A stretch of DNA of 64,000 nt from PALSA-1353 sp050012375 (GTDB lineage: Bacteria > Planctomycetota > Phycisphaerae > Tepidisphaerales > Tepidisphaeraceae): the NCBI GenBank assembly GCA_050012375.1, contig JBEKHH010000020.1, positions 1-64,000 of the forward strand. The letters are read 5' to 3'. The notes below the pieces were generated by a model. It worked only from the letters and a program-made list of their open reading frames with translations, was not told the DNA's origin and made no database searches. Every line of letters begins with the position of its first letter. Position 1 is the first letter of the stretch. Shown here piece after piece: positions 17,296 to 26,013 of the stretch. The translations under genes and the position numbers were made by a program.

Positions 17296-18621
17296 ATGAT
17301 TCCGATTCTGAAACTGAACAATGCGAAGGAACAGAGCCGCGTGGATTCGCTTCTGCTTGAGCTTGCGCTGGATCCCGTGGCCCTGGCTCTCGGGACGGGC
17401 CAGAGGGCAAAGCAGGTCGCGTTGGTCCAGAAGATTTTGCAGGACGTCGCTGGGCGCGGGGATGAGGCGCTTGTGGCCAATAGCCGAGAGTTCGACGATC
17501 CGGATTTCTCCGCAGCGCAGATTCGCGTCACCCCAAAAGAGATGGTCGAAGCGGCGGGGCGAGTGCCGGCGGATCAGTCGGCGGCGATTCGACGATCCAT
17601 TGCGCAGGTGCGCGAATATCAAACGCATGTCATGCCGAAGGACCCGCCGCCGCTGCGGAGGCCGGGCGTCGAATTGGGTTTGCGATTCATGCCGCTGGAA
17701 TCAGCCGGACTCTATTTCCCGGGCGGCAAAGCCGCGTATCCGTCGAGCCTGATCATGCTCGCCGTTCCGGCCCAGGTCGCCGGCGTCAGCCGGATCGTCG
17801 TCTGTACCCCGCCGAGCAAGTACGGACGCAGCGATCTCGTCCTGGCGGCCTGTCACGAGCTGAAACTGACGGATGTCTATCGCGCCGGCGGCGCAGCGGC
17901 GATCGCGGCCATGGCGTTCGGCACGGCCACCATTCCAAAGGTGGACAAAATCGTCGGGCCAGGAAACATTTACGTCCAACTCGCCAAGCGGGCGCTGGCC
18001 GGCTGCGTGGGAATCGACGGCTTCTTGGGGCCGAGCGAAATTCTCACGATCGCCGATGACTCCGGCAAACCGGAATTCATCGCTGCCGATCTGCTCGCCC
18101 AGGCCGAGCACGATCCGGGAAGCTGCTTTCTATTGACGACCAGCAAATCATTGGCCGAGACCGTTCGCGATGAGGTCGAAAAACAGCTATCCACTCTGCC
18201 CCGCCGCGCCGCGGCTGAAAAGGCGCTGAAAGATCACAGCGCGATCATCATCGGCGAATCGATGGATGAGCTGATCTCCCTGTCCGATCGCTTCGCGGCC
18301 GAGCACGTGAACGTCCAAACGCGCGACGATCAGGCGGTGGTAAAAAAGCTGCGGAATGCCGGCGCAATCTTCGTCGGCCCATATTCAGCCGTCGCCGCCG
18401 GAGATTATGTCGCCGGCCCCAGTCACTGCCTGCCCACCAACACAACCGCCCGTTTCTCCAGCGGCATCAGCGTGTACGAATTTTTCAAGCGATCCAGCGT
18501 TGAGCGCTACGACGCGGAGGGACTGCGCGCCGATGCCGGCGCGATCGTGACGCTTGCAAAGGCCGAAGGGCTTGAGGGGCATGCGCGCAGTGTGGAAGCG
18601 CGTCTGGAAGAGACGGAGTGA
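17296..18621 (+). CDS. hisD: Histidinol dehydrogenase
   Basis: Protein of 441 residues, the usual HisD length. It catalyses the last two steps of histidine synthesis, oxidising histidinol to histidine with NAD. Family motifs seen: PGGKAAYPSSLIMLAVPAQV, KVDKIVGPGNIYVQLAKR, GPSEILTIADDSG and AEHDPGS, with the metal and catalytic His region FAAEHVNVQT and a GPSHCLPT box (Cys where Val is commoner). Its last codons lie inside fold-back repeat C. hisC follows after 80 bases, and hisB is far away at 48563, so the pathway is only partly clustered. Confidence 0.97.
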   Translation: MIPILKLNNAKEQSRVDSLLLELALDPVALALGTGQRAKQVALVQKILQDVAGRGDEALVANSREFDDPDFSAAQIRVTPKEMVEAAGRVPADQSAAIRRSIAQVREYQTHVMPKDPPPLRRPGVELGLRFMPLESAGLYFPGGKAAYPSSLIMLAVPAQVAGVSRIVVCTPPSKYGRSDLVLAACHELKLTDVYRAGGAAAIAAMAFGTATIPKVDKIVGPGNIYVQLAKRALAGCVGIDGFLGPSEILTIADDSGKPEFIAADLLAQAEHDPGSCFLLTTSKSLAETVRDEVEKQLSTLPRRAAAEKALKDHSAIIIGESMDELISLSDRFAAEHVNVQTRDDQAVVKKLRNAGAIFVGPYSAVAAGDYVAGPSHCLPTNTTARFSSGISVYEFFKRSSVERYDAEGLRADAGAIVTLAKAEGLEGHARSVEARLEETE

Positions 18622-18683
18622 CGAAGAGACGAAGTGATTGTCCGCGCACTTCGTCTCTCCAACGCTTTGTCTCTTCGTCTCCA
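18608..18683. repeat. Fold-back repeat, family C, overlapping hisD end
   Basis: Left arm GAAGAGACGGAGTGACGAAG plus GAGACGAAGTG; right arm CACTTCGTCTCTCC and TTTGTCTCTTCGTCTCC; the arms pair imperfectly around GATTGTCCGCG. It encodes the last residues of HisD and fills the hisD-hisC gap. The architecture is like families A, B and D but the sequence is unrelated. Confidence 0.75.
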
Positions 18684-18701
18684 TCGTTTATACTTTCCCC
18701 C

Positions 18702-19772
18702 ATGGCTCCCCAATTCGTCCGGGCATGTGTGCGCGAGATGGAGGGATACGAGCCGGGCGAGCAGCCGGCGGCGGGGGAGCGCGTCGTCAAACTGAACACC
18801 AACGAGAATCCCTATCAGCCGAGCGATCGCGTCATGCAGGCGATCGCGGGAATCAGCGCGGAAACGCTGCGGCGATACCCCAATCCAACCGCCGATGTGT
18901 TTCGCGACGCGGCCGCCAAACTTCACGGCGTTACTCGCCAGCACATCATAGCCGGCAACGGCAGCGACGATATCCTGACGATCGCCACGCGATGCTTCGT
19001 CCCGCCCGGCGGAACGCTGGCGTTTCCCGATCCGACCTATTCGCTCTATCCGGTCCTGGCCCGGCTGCAAGACGCCAAGGCCCTGCCGATTCCCTGGGAA
19101 CGTGATTGGACTTTGCCGATCGACGCCCTCGCCGCCAGCGGCGCCAAGGCGATTTATCTGGCCAACCCCAACGCCCCCAGCGGCACATTCGTCTCACCGC
19201 TGAAGATCGCCGAATTGGCCCGGAACTTTTCCGCGCTGATTCTGGTGGACGAGGCCTACGTCGATTTCTCCGACGACAATTGCGTGGCCCTGGTTCAGCA
19301 GTTCCCCAACCTCCTGATCACGCGGACGCTGAGCAAGGCCTATTCCCTGGCCGGCCTCCGCTTCGGCTATGCCATCGCGCAGCCGACGGTGATCGCGCAG
19401 ATGATGAAGGTAAAGGACAGCTACAACTGCGACGCGCTGTCGATCATCGCCGCCACGGCCGCCATCGAAGACCAGGCTTACGCCAGGAGCACCTGGGAAA
19501 ACATCAAATCCGAGCGGGCGCGACTCAGCAGCGAGCTGACGCAACTCGGCTGGACGGTGTTGCCGAGCCAGGCGAATTTCATTCTCGCGACCGTCCCAAC
19601 CGGCCGCGGCAAAGAAATGTATCTCGGCCTGAAGCAGCAGGGGATTTTAGTGCGATATTTCGATTTGCCGGGTTTGCAGGACAAGATTCGCATCACGATC
19701 GGCCAGAGCCACGAGAACAACGCGCTGTTGGCAGGGATCAAGATGCTGTCCGCTGCGGGGAAAGCGGCGTAG
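18702..19772 (+). CDS. hisC: Histidinol-phosphate aminotransferase
   Basis: PLP-dependent class I/II aminotransferase of 356 residues, converting imidazole-acetol phosphate to histidinol phosphate. The start at 18702 gives the standard N-terminus leading to KLNTNENPYQPS. The PLP-binding region includes GNGSDDIL, YLANPNAPSG and DEAYVDF, with the Schiff-base Lys in TLSKAYSLAGLRFGY. The C-terminal KQQGILVRYFDLPGLQDKIRIT is typical. The longer frame from 18618 runs through repeat C and is not needed. Confidence 0.96.
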   Translation: MAPQFVRACVREMEGYEPGEQPAAGERVVKLNTNENPYQPSDRVMQAIAGISAETLRRYPNPTADVFRDAAAKLHGVTRQHIIAGNGSDDILTIATRCFVPPGGTLAFPDPTYSLYPVLARLQDAKALPIPWERDWTLPIDALAASGAKAIYLANPNAPSGTFVSPLKIAELARNFSALILVDEAYVDFSDDNCVALVQQFPNLLITRTLSKAYSLAGLRFGYAIAQPTVIAQMMKVKDSYNCDALSIIAATAAIEDQAYARSTWENIKSERARLSSELTQLGWTVLPSQANFILATVPTGRGKEMYLGLKQQGILVRYFDLPGLQDKIRITIGQSHENNALLAGIKMLSAAGKAA

Positions 19773-19877
19773 AAATTCTTGGAATTCTGGGCAACGCGGC
19801 TATAGTGGCGCTGTTGACTGATATCTGAGGATTTCCAGATCGCCAAGAGTGATCGGAATGGTCAGGGAGGATGCTGC

Positions 19878-21989
19878 TTGGAAGTCGCACAGGCGAACAA
19901 CATTGGGGTTTGGGGCAATGATTGGGAAGTGGGTGACCGTTTCGAGGTGCGGGCTCATTCGACCGCTGATGGATCAGTGCAACTGGTCATTCCACCGGAG
20001 ATGCTTGATCCCGCCGTGGCTTTGAAATCGCTGGAAAATGATGCGGGTCGTCCGGTTCCGTTCGTGCCGTTGGCCGACAAAAACGCCATCGAACTTACAG
20101 GGCCGTTCGGCCGAGGGGCCGTGGATCCAGGGGTTGAAGCCGTCTGGCTCGAATATCTTTCCACCAACCGGTACCGGCTCATCGTCGAGCGGCCTTCCAC
20201 GGGCCACCAGGCTACGTTGCCCGCCGCAAGCCTGACCTCCGCCGCTCAAAGCGGGGGAATCGAGTTTGAATCATCAGACTTCGATCTGCTGCGCTGTCCC
20301 GCGCCTCACATGACGCCCCTGGATTTCGACTTGGGGCTGCGCGCCGTCCGATTGGCAAGCCATCCCGGCTTCGATCGGCTCATCGCTCTGCCCATGGTGC
20401 GCGAGATGGAATTGCTGGAACATCAGACCCGCACGGCGATGACCGTGCTGCGTCGGCTGCGTGGCCGGGCGATGCTTTGCGACGAAGTGGGCCTCGGCAA
20501 AACCATCGAGGCCGGCCTGGTGCTGTCCGAGTTGCTGATGCGCGGTTTGGTGCGCTCGGTGCTGGTGCTGACTCCGCCATCACTGATTACGCAGTGGCAA
20601 GGCGAAATGCGGCGAAAGTTCGGCATTGAGCTGGTCAGCCACGACAATCCCGCGTTCCGCGAGCGCGGGACGGACGCTTGGACCAGCCATGACCGGGTGA
20701 TCGTCTCGCAGCACACCGCCAAGCGGGAGCCGCATCGCTCGGCAATCCTGGGCCGCAAGTGGGACATGGTGATCGTGGATGAGGCTCATCACCTGCGAAA
20801 CCGGACCACGGCGCTCTGGAAATTCGCCAGCGAGATTCACAAGCAATTCATTCTTCTGCTGACCGCGACCCCGGTTCAGAACAATCTGGAGGAATTGTTC
20901 AACCTCGTCACGCTGCTCGAGCCGGGCCTGCTGAGTACGCAGCGGGATTTTTCCCGGCGGTTTATTTCCAAAGGGGACAAGCTGACTCCGAAAAACGTGG
21001 ACGAGCTGCACGCGCTGTTGAGCGAAGTGATGATCCGCAACCGCCGGAGCACCGTCGGACTGCAATTCACCCGGCGATACGCGCGCACCGAGTCGGTCGC
21101 TTTGACATCGAGTGAGCAGGCCCTTTATGACGCCGCCGCCGCAATGGTTCGCGACCAATTGAACGCCGAAACAAAGGCATCGGCCATCAGCCGCATGACG
21201 CTGATCACGTTGCAAATGGCCCTGGGCAGTTCCACCGCCGCGGCCAGTTCGATGCTCGAAAACCTCCTGGATAAACCCATCCTGCCGGTGGCGCAGCGGC
21301 AAGCGATCATGGAGTTGTCGCATCAGGCGTCGCTTCAAGGCCACAGCGCAAAGGCCCAACGCCTGCTTGAACTGCTGAATGAGTTTCCCGACAAGCTCGT
21401 GGTTTTCACCCAGTTCCGCGCGACCCAGGAAATGCTCCGGCGGGTTCTTGCCGAAGCCGGTCACGACGTGGCGGTATTCCACGGCAGCTTGTCGCGATTG
21501 GAAAAGGAATCGGCCATCGAGAATTTCCGCGAATCGGCGAGGCTGCTGATCTGCACCGAATCCGGCAGCGAGGGCAGGAATCTTCAATTCGCGCATGGCC
21601 TGTGCAACTTCGATTTGCCGTGGAATCCCATGAAGATCGAACAGCGGATCGGCCGCCTGAGCAGAATCGGACAGAAGAGCGATGTCCACGTCTTCAATCT
21701 CGTGGCCGCGGGCACCGTTGAGGCGGCCATCCTCCACCTGCTGGAAGCCAAGCTCAACATGTTTGAACTGGTGATCGGCGAAGTGGACATGATCCTGGGC
21801 AACCTCGACGATGAAAAAGAATTTGAGGACATGATCGCCGATGAGTGGGCCGCCGCCGCCAACGCCGATGAGTTCGCGGCGCGGATGGAGGTGCTGGGCA
21901 ACCGTCTGCTGGCGGCCAAGGCGGCCTACTTCCGCCAACGGACGCAGGACGAAAAGCTGTTCGGCAATCGTTTCGCTCCGGAAGGATGA
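19878..21989 (+). CDS. SNF2/RapA-type superfamily 2 helicase-like ATPase
   Basis: Protein of 703 residues from a TTG start; the ribosome binding site GGGAGG is 7 bases upstream and there is no good ATG. Residues 1-150 form a beta-rich N-terminal region unlike the helicase core. The core has motif I DEVGLGKT (202-209), motif Ia VLVLTPPSLITQW, motif II DEAH (301-304), motif III TATP (329-332), KLVVFTQFRATQEML, and motif V/VI CTESGSEGRNLQF with QRIGRLSRIGQKSDV. This is the SNF2 family, close to RapA/HepA-like members, which remodel protein-DNA complexes without strand separation. It is followed after 4 bases by a zinc-ribbon partner gene, so the two proteins probably work together. Confidence 0.9.
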   Translation: MEVAQANNIGVWGNDWEVGDRFEVRAHSTADGSVQLVIPPEMLDPAVALKSLENDAGRPVPFVPLADKNAIELTGPFGRGAVDPGVEAVWLEYLSTNRYRLIVERPSTGHQATLPAASLTSAAQSGGIEFESSDFDLLRCPAPHMTPLDFDLGLRAVRLASHPGFDRLIALPMVREMELLEHQTRTAMTVLRRLRGRAMLCDEVGLGKTIEAGLVLSELLMRGLVRSVLVLTPPSLITQWQGEMRRKFGIELVSHDNPAFRERGTDAWTSHDRVIVSQHTAKREPHRSAILGRKWDMVIVDEAHHLRNRTTALWKFASEIHKQFILLLTATPVQNNLEELFNLVTLLEPGLLSTQRDFSRRFISKGDKLTPKNVDELHALLSEVMIRNRRSTVGLQFTRRYARTESVALTSSEQALYDAAAAMVRDQLNAETKASAISRMTLITLQMALGSSTAAASSMLENLLDKPILPVAQRQAIMELSHQASLQGHSAKAQRLLELLNEFPDKLVVFTQFRATQEMLRRVLAEAGHDVAVFHGSLSRLEKESAIENFRESARLLICTESGSEGRNLQFAHGLCNFDLPWNPMKIEQRIGRLSRIGQKSDVHVFNLVAAGTVEAAILHLLEAKLNMFELVIGEVDMILGNLDDEKEFEDMIADEWAAAANADEFAARMEVLGNRLLAAKAAYFRQRTQDEKLFGNRFAPEG

Positions 21990-21993
21990 GAAG

Positions 21994-23025
21994 ATGGCTC
22001 GTCTGATTCAAGAGCCGATTTCGCCCCTCGAACAATTCGTTCGGGACTATGTGGATGCGCGCAACGGGGCCTGGGACGAAATTGAGCCGCAGGTCTATGA
22101 CCTTCTCATCGGACCGGACATCATCCAAGTGGCTTTCGACCCCGAAGCTCTGCCGGAGCATGGCGATGCCCAACTTGCCAGTTTGGGATCGCCCCTCTTG
22201 GATCGACTGCTGGGCGACGCCGCCCAAAGGTGGAGTTCCTCTCGGTTTTATCGCATCGGGCTAAACCTCCATCCCTACGGATTGGAATCGCGCCTGCAGC
22301 GCGCGATCTCCCTGCCGCCAGCGGCATCCCTGACCATCGAAAGGATTCGGGCAATGAATTGCCCGCAGGCGTTTTTCTGGTTCAAGGCGACCTTTGCCAG
22401 CGATCAGAAGGAGGAGGAGATTCTGCCGATTGGGATCGACCTGCACTATTTGAGGGAGGTCAGGCACCTGGAGTTTCTCCTGTCATCCAACCGTCTGTCG
22501 GAAGAGTCCGAGGCGCATCTTCCGGAAGCGCCGCATGCCAGCCTGACCGCCGGATACCGCGCCGCGCGGAGACAAGCGGCCCCCACCGTGGCATCGCTGG
22601 CGAACACCCGCCGCCGGGAATGGACGAGCCGGGTTGAAAAACAAATTGCCCGGATGTCCGCGTATTATGCCCAGCTCCGCCGCGAAGCCGATGAGCAGGC
22701 TGCCCGCGCCGCTGATCCCGCCCGCGCCGCCGCGCGACGTGAAGCCATCGATCGCGAGGAACGATTGCGCATCGCCGAGTTGCGGCAGAAATCGGCCCTT
22801 CACGTGCTGGTTAAGCTTGCGAGCCTGATGGTCATCCAGCAGCCGAAATTGCTCATATCCACGGCCATTTTCGATAAACATCGCCCGGCGGGTCGCCTGG
22901 AGGTCGTATGGGACCCACTGTCCGAGGCAGTCGAAGCAGTTCCATGTCCCGCTTGCGGCCAACCGACTTTCGCCCTGCGAATTCATCGCAATGGACTACG
23001 GTGCGCGAATTGCGACGGCTCGTGA
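21994..23025 (+). CDS. Coiled-coil, zinc-ribbon partner of the SNF2 protein
   Basis: Protein of 343 residues starting 4 bases after the helicase stop, with GAAGGATGAG as ribosome binding site. Residues 1-190 are a mixed alpha/beta domain of unknown type; about 205-275 is a charged coiled coil (EKQIARMSAYYAQLRREADE, then an Ala/Arg-rich part); the last 25 residues form a zinc ribbon with CPACGQPTF and LRCANC. The close spacing shows it is made together with the helicase. I do not know a named family. A DNA- or RNA-polymerase-targeting subunit for the SNF2 motor is a reasonable guess, not demonstrated. Confidence 0.75.
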   Translation: MARLIQEPISPLEQFVRDYVDARNGAWDEIEPQVYDLLIGPDIIQVAFDPEALPEHGDAQLASLGSPLLDRLLGDAAQRWSSSRFYRIGLNLHPYGLESRLQRAISLPPAASLTIERIRAMNCPQAFFWFKATFASDQKEEEILPIGIDLHYLREVRHLEFLLSSNRLSEESEAHLPEAPHASLTAGYRAARRQAAPTVASLANTRRREWTSRVEKQIARMSAYYAQLRREADEQAARAADPARAAARREAIDREERLRIAELRQKSALHVLVKLASLMVIQQPKLLISTAIFDKHRPAGRLEVVWDPLSEAVEAVPCPACGQPTFALRIHRNGLRCANCDGS

Positions 23026-23147
23026 ATACTCCCCAATGCCGCCCGTGGCTTGGCTTGTTCCCAAAGGGGACCGCTTGCGAGACTTCGATGCAGTTCCCCG
23101 GAGCCAGACCAAGAAAACTGACGAACAGACCAGGCCTGAAAATCCGG

Positions 23148-23182
23148 GGTCATAAAGGGGTCATCCTGACCCCTTTATGGCC
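23148..23182. repeat. Perfect palindrome with GGGGTCA core, probable terminator
   Basis: CATAAAGGGGTCA (23151-23163), loop TCC, TGACCCCTTTATG (23167-23179): a perfect 13-bp stem that extends to 16 with one wobble. It lies between two converging genes and may end both transcripts. The core GGGGTCA-N3-TGACCCC recurs inside the gene at 29941. Confidence 0.7.
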
Positions 23183-23198
23183 TTTATGCCTAATGGAA

Positions 23199-24329
23199 TC
23201 ACTTTTTCAAGAATCCTTGGCGCCGCAGTTCCGCAGTCAGATGGTGTAGAGTTGGGTTTTTCTCCTTCAGCTTGCGTGCGTGCTGTTCAGCCAGGCTGGA
23301 TTGATCGGCGCCAGAAAGCGCCTCGCGGAGATCGGACAACAGCATGGCAATCTGGTGGTAGGCCTCGAGGTTTCGCTGCTTTACGAGTTCCTCGGTTTTG
23401 CGGAGGGTTGGCATGGGATCGGCAGCCATGTCGGCGAGTTTCTTGGCCCGCCGACGAGCGGCCCCTTCGGCGCGCTTGCGGTTCATTTCATGCTGGATTC
23501 CTTCGGCCACCGCCTTTATTTCCGCGAGGGTTCGGTCCAGGCCGATGGTCGGCCAGGATGGCGTGCTACGGCTCTTCTGATACTCCGCAACGATCTCTCT
23601 TCGCACGGCCGCGCGAGGATCTGCCATCAATTGACCGAGCCACGCGGTCTTTGTCGCTTCCGGCTGGCGCTCTAGCCATGCCGCGTAGTCTTTTTCGGAA
23701 TCCGTGCGCTGCGGCGGGGGGCTGTTCTGGGCCGCCGCGGCAATCAATGCCTCGCTGAGGCCGTACAGTTCCGTCAATGCGCGCTGCGCATCTGTGAGTT
23801 TGCCCAGGCCGGCAGGGACCGGCGCATCCTTTTCTTCGTCGGGATCGTGATTGCCGTCAGACGCAACGGCCAAATGGGCCAGGTAGAGCGGACGCAAATC
23901 GCCGTCGAGGATTTCGGCGCGCAGCGGGAGCAGGCGATCCAGAAGACCCTCCAATTCCCATATATCATCCAGATCGCCCGCTTCGAAATACGGCTCAACG
24001 CAGAGTATGCCTCCCCGGCCTTGTTTGTCCTTCAAGAAGTGTAGCGAGTCCTCCTCGAAGTATGGCTCAGCCGCCTTGGCGTCCGGCAGGCCGTTTGGAA
24101 ACCGGATCATCAGGTTGCGAATCCCGAAATTCGCATAGTGAAAATGGAAATCATAACCGCGGCGCAGCATCTCGACCGCGTTTCCATGGAAGTCGCCGAA
24201 GTGATATTCATTCTCGAACGACCAGGAAGTAATTTCGGCTCGCGTCGACTGCTTCCGCATGAATTCGAGATTCTTTTCGCTCACCGGAGCGTCGATCGCT
24301 CGGAAGGCAACGTATTGGTATTCGCTCAT
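23199..24329 (-). CDS. Conserved protein of unknown function
   Basis: Protein of 376 residues, no signal peptide or membrane helix. The N-terminal half (YQYVAFRAIDAPVSEKNLEF, YHFGDFHGNAVEMLRRGYDF, FGIRNLMIRFPNGLP) is a recognisable conserved domain seen in hypothetical proteins of many environmental bacteria, to my recollection, without an assigned function. The middle and C-terminal parts are helical and highly charged (AEGIQHEMNRKRAEGAARRR), suggesting coiled coils. It converges on the SNF2/zinc-ribbon pair across a perfect palindrome. A functional link with that pair is possible but rests on position only. Confidence 0.7.
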   Translation of the reverse strand: MSEYQYVAFRAIDAPVSEKNLEFMRKQSTRAEITSWSFENEYHFGDFHGNAVEMLRRGYDFHFHYANFGIRNLMIRFPNGLPDAKAAEPYFEEDSLHFLKDKQGRGGILCVEPYFEAGDLDDIWELEGLLDRLLPLRAEILDGDLRPLYLAHLAVASDGNHDPDEEKDAPVPAGLGKLTDAQRALTELYGLSEALIAAAAQNSPPPQRTDSEKDYAAWLERQPEATKTAWLGQLMADPRAAVRREIVAEYQKSRSTPSWPTIGLDRTLAEIKAVAEGIQHEMNRKRAEGAARRRAKKLADMAADPMPTLRKTEELVKQRNLEAYHQIAMLLSDLREALSGADQSSLAEQHARKLKEKNPTLHHLTAELRRQGFLKK

Positions 24330-24504
24330 TGGCTCTTTCCTTGGGTCAACGGGGCTGCGAAGGACCAGAACCGTGCGACGGGCAACTACCCGCCGTCAAT
24401 TCCACCGGCTGCTCAGAATATAATCAAAAGCCGCAAGTGAGAATCCGACCCCCACCTCATGGCTCGATTGCTTCGATTAGAGGGAACCGCGGGTTTTCGG
24501 GCGA

Positions 24505-24526
24505 ATGGGCGCGGTAGGATTGGAAC
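24505..24526. repeat. Left attachment site (tRNA-Tyr 3' end duplicate)
   Basis: The 22 bases ATGGGCGCGGTAGGATTGGA plus AC match 31736-31757 (3' end of tRNA-Tyr) with one mismatch. This is the expected truncated tRNA copy at the far end of an element inserted at a tRNA 3' end. The rest of the 24330-24504 gap shows nothing I can identify. Confidence 0.8.
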
Positions 24527-24560
24527 TATCTCAAAAACGCCCGGAAAACCGAGTGTTTCA

Positions 24561-24587
24561 GAATCAGGCGGCGCAAAATCAGGCGCA
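24561..24587 (+). promoter_or_regulatory. Candidate integrase arm-type sites, left end
   Basis: Two copies of AATCAGGC: GAATCAGGCGGC (24561-24572) and AAATCAGGCGCA (24576-24587), about 35-60 bases inside the left attachment site. The 21-base stretch 24567-24587 is repeated exactly at 31602-31622 near the right end. Repeats at both ends and close to the cores fit arm-type binding sites of a tyrosine integrase. Confidence 0.45.
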
Positions 24588-24590
24588 CAA

Positions 24591-24704
24591 ATGCCCGAAA
24601 TCGACCCGGACCTTGCCCGCGTCAACGCGGCTTGGCCGAAGTTGGGCGCGGACGCCAAGGCGCGAATCCTGGCCATCGTGGAAGGCGGAACGAAGCAAGG
24701 GTAA
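24591..24704 (+). CDS. Small ORF, probably a remnant of an older integrase tail
   Basis: 37 codons from ATG at 24591 (an in-frame ATG also lies at 24459). The peptide MPEIDPDLARVNAAWPKLGA reads like the short acidic tail (DPDLARV-x-AWP-x-L) that, from memory, often follows integrase genes in planctomycete islands. It sits just inside the left attachment site. It could be a small real gene or the debris of an earlier insertion. Confidence 0.35.
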   Translation: MPEIDPDLARVNAAWPKLGADAKARILAIVEGGTKQG

Positions 24705-24820
24705 AATCTCAAACTTCGGGACCATCGGGATTGATCGCCCGATGACGGCCAAGCGCGGCGTGCTGGCGTTATTCACCTTTCGCCCGCCGCCCGCCTGGCT
24801 TGCCCGATGAAAGGTGAAAC

Positions 24821-25513
24821 ATGTCAACGGAACAAGTCAGTACATACACGCCAAAAGAGCGGAAGGCCATGCAAAAGCTTCAAAAAAAGATGGCCCCTTA
24901 TCTCGGCAAGAGTTATCCGACCGACAGCCCGGAGCTTGCCGAATTCAATCGGCTATCAGCGGAATACGATGCCATCGGCTCCGAGCGGCGTATGCCAGAC
25001 ACGCCGGACACAGTAGAGCAACTGTTGCGGGAGATACGCCGCGTCCGCCTGTTGACCCGTACCACTATTGCGGAAACGTGGCAAGGCAAGACATTGCGAA
25101 AGTATCATCGCCGGGCCGAAGCGCTTGGCGTCCCGCTGGCCAAGCTGCCGGCGCTGCCGACCGGCGAAACCAAAGGCCGTGACGAAATGGAAGCGTGGTT
25201 GATTGAGTTTGAAAAAGCGATTTGCGATGACGGCAAGCCGTTGGCTGGCAACGCGAAGCCGGCGACACGGGCAAGAGTTCGGCCGACCGATGCGGAGGTT
25301 GACGCGCTGCTGACCAAGCTGGGGCTTAACGGTGACGCACATCAACCTCACAATTGGCACGAATTCACACAGCGAACCATCGGCGCTAACAACTTAAAAA
25401 ACGCCCTGTGCAAAGACGAGATTAGCGCCAGTAAAAAGCGAGGCGATCACGGCGAAAACCTTTACCTTGTCCGCACCGTTGTACGGCGGTTTTTCCCCAA
25501 GTTTCAATCTTGA
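24821..25513 (+). CDS. Island protein of unknown function
   Basis: Protein of 230 residues with ribosome binding site AAAGGTGA 6 bases upstream. It is soluble, basic and mostly helical: an N-terminal coiled region (ERKAMQKLQKKMAPYLGKSY), a Lys/Arg-rich centre (TWQGKTLRKYHRRAEALG) and a basic C-terminus ending VVRRFFPKFQS. No domain is recognised. It is the first sizeable gene inside the left end of the island and is closed by a strong terminator, so it is its own transcription unit. A role in replication or regulation of the island is possible but not shown. Confidence 0.65.
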   Translation: MSTEQVSTYTPKERKAMQKLQKKMAPYLGKSYPTDSPELAEFNRLSAEYDAIGSERRMPDTPDTVEQLLREIRRVRLLTRTTIAETWQGKTLRKYHRRAEALGVPLAKLPALPTGETKGRDEMEAWLIEFEKAICDDGKPLAGNAKPATRARVRPTDAEVDALLTKLGLNGDAHQPHNWHEFTQRTIGANNLKNALCKDEISASKKRGDHGENLYLVRTVVRRFFPKFQS

Positions 25514-25541
25514 GGGGTTAAAGGCATTAATTAACCGCGTT

Positions 25542-25567
25542 AACGCCCGGCAACGGGCGTTTTTTTG
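25542..25567 (+). terminator. Strong rho-independent terminator
   Basis: AACGCCCG (25542-25549), loop GCAA, CGGGCGTT (25554-25561), followed by a T run to 25566. A perfect 8-bp GC-rich stem with a GNRA-type tetraloop, 29 bases after the stop of the 24821 gene. Confidence 0.88.
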
Positions 25568-25604
25568 TTGCTTGCCTTTTCCAGAGTGTGAAAAATCGGG
25601 GCGT

Positions 25605-25823
25605 ATGTTACTGACGCCCGACGAGCTTGATGATCTACTGCGATACCCGAACGGGAAATCACAGCGGCTTGCCCGCCGCAACCTGCTTCCTCATGTCACC
25701 CTGCCGGATGGAAGCGTGCGGTTTCGTCCAGCCGAAATCGAAAATCTGATCGGCATCGAAATCCCGCCCAAGGTGTTGAATATGTCGCGCGCAGCCGAAG
25801 GGGGCGACGATGCCCAGCAATAA
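25605..25823 (+). CDS. Excisionase-like small HTH protein
   Basis: 72 residues from the ATG at 25605; the frame is open further upstream only through the terminator. LLTPDELDDLLRYPNGKSQR and VTLPDGSVRFRPAEIENLI match the winged-helix pattern of small excisionase/HTH_17 proteins (helix, turn, helix, then a wing with RFRPAEIE). It opens the main island operon and overlaps the next HTH gene by 14 bases. Likely a recombination-directionality factor or regulator of the island. Confidence 0.7.
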   Translation: MLLTPDELDDLLRYPNGKSQRLARRNLLPHVTLPDGSVRFRPAEIENLIGIEIPPKVLNMSRAAEGGDDAQQ

Positions 25824-26013
25824 CCCCACCATTCCCCGGATCGCGGTATCCGAATTCGATGCCGGGAAACTCTTGAGCCTGTCGGGCAAGACACTTCAAC
25901 GCCTGCGCGTGTCCGGCCGGATCAAGTTTTTTCGGGCGAGTGCGGGCGGAAAAGTTTTGTATCGCCTGGCAGAGTTGGAGCGATTCGCCAAGTCGCGGGA
26001 GGTAGCACAGTGA
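25810..26013 (+). CDS. Second excisionase-like HTH protein
   Basis: 67 residues. FDAGKLLSLSGKTLQRLRVS then GGKVLYRLAELERFAKSRE is the HTH_17/excisionase layout: two helices for DNA recognition and a short wing. It overlaps both neighbours (14 bases upstream, 4 downstream). Two consecutive proteins of this type suggest one for excision and one for transcriptional control, but which is which cannot be told. Confidence 0.7.
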   Translation: MPSNNPTIPRIAVSEFDAGKLLSLSGKTLQRLRVSGRIKFFRASAGGKVLYRLAELERFAKSREVAQ

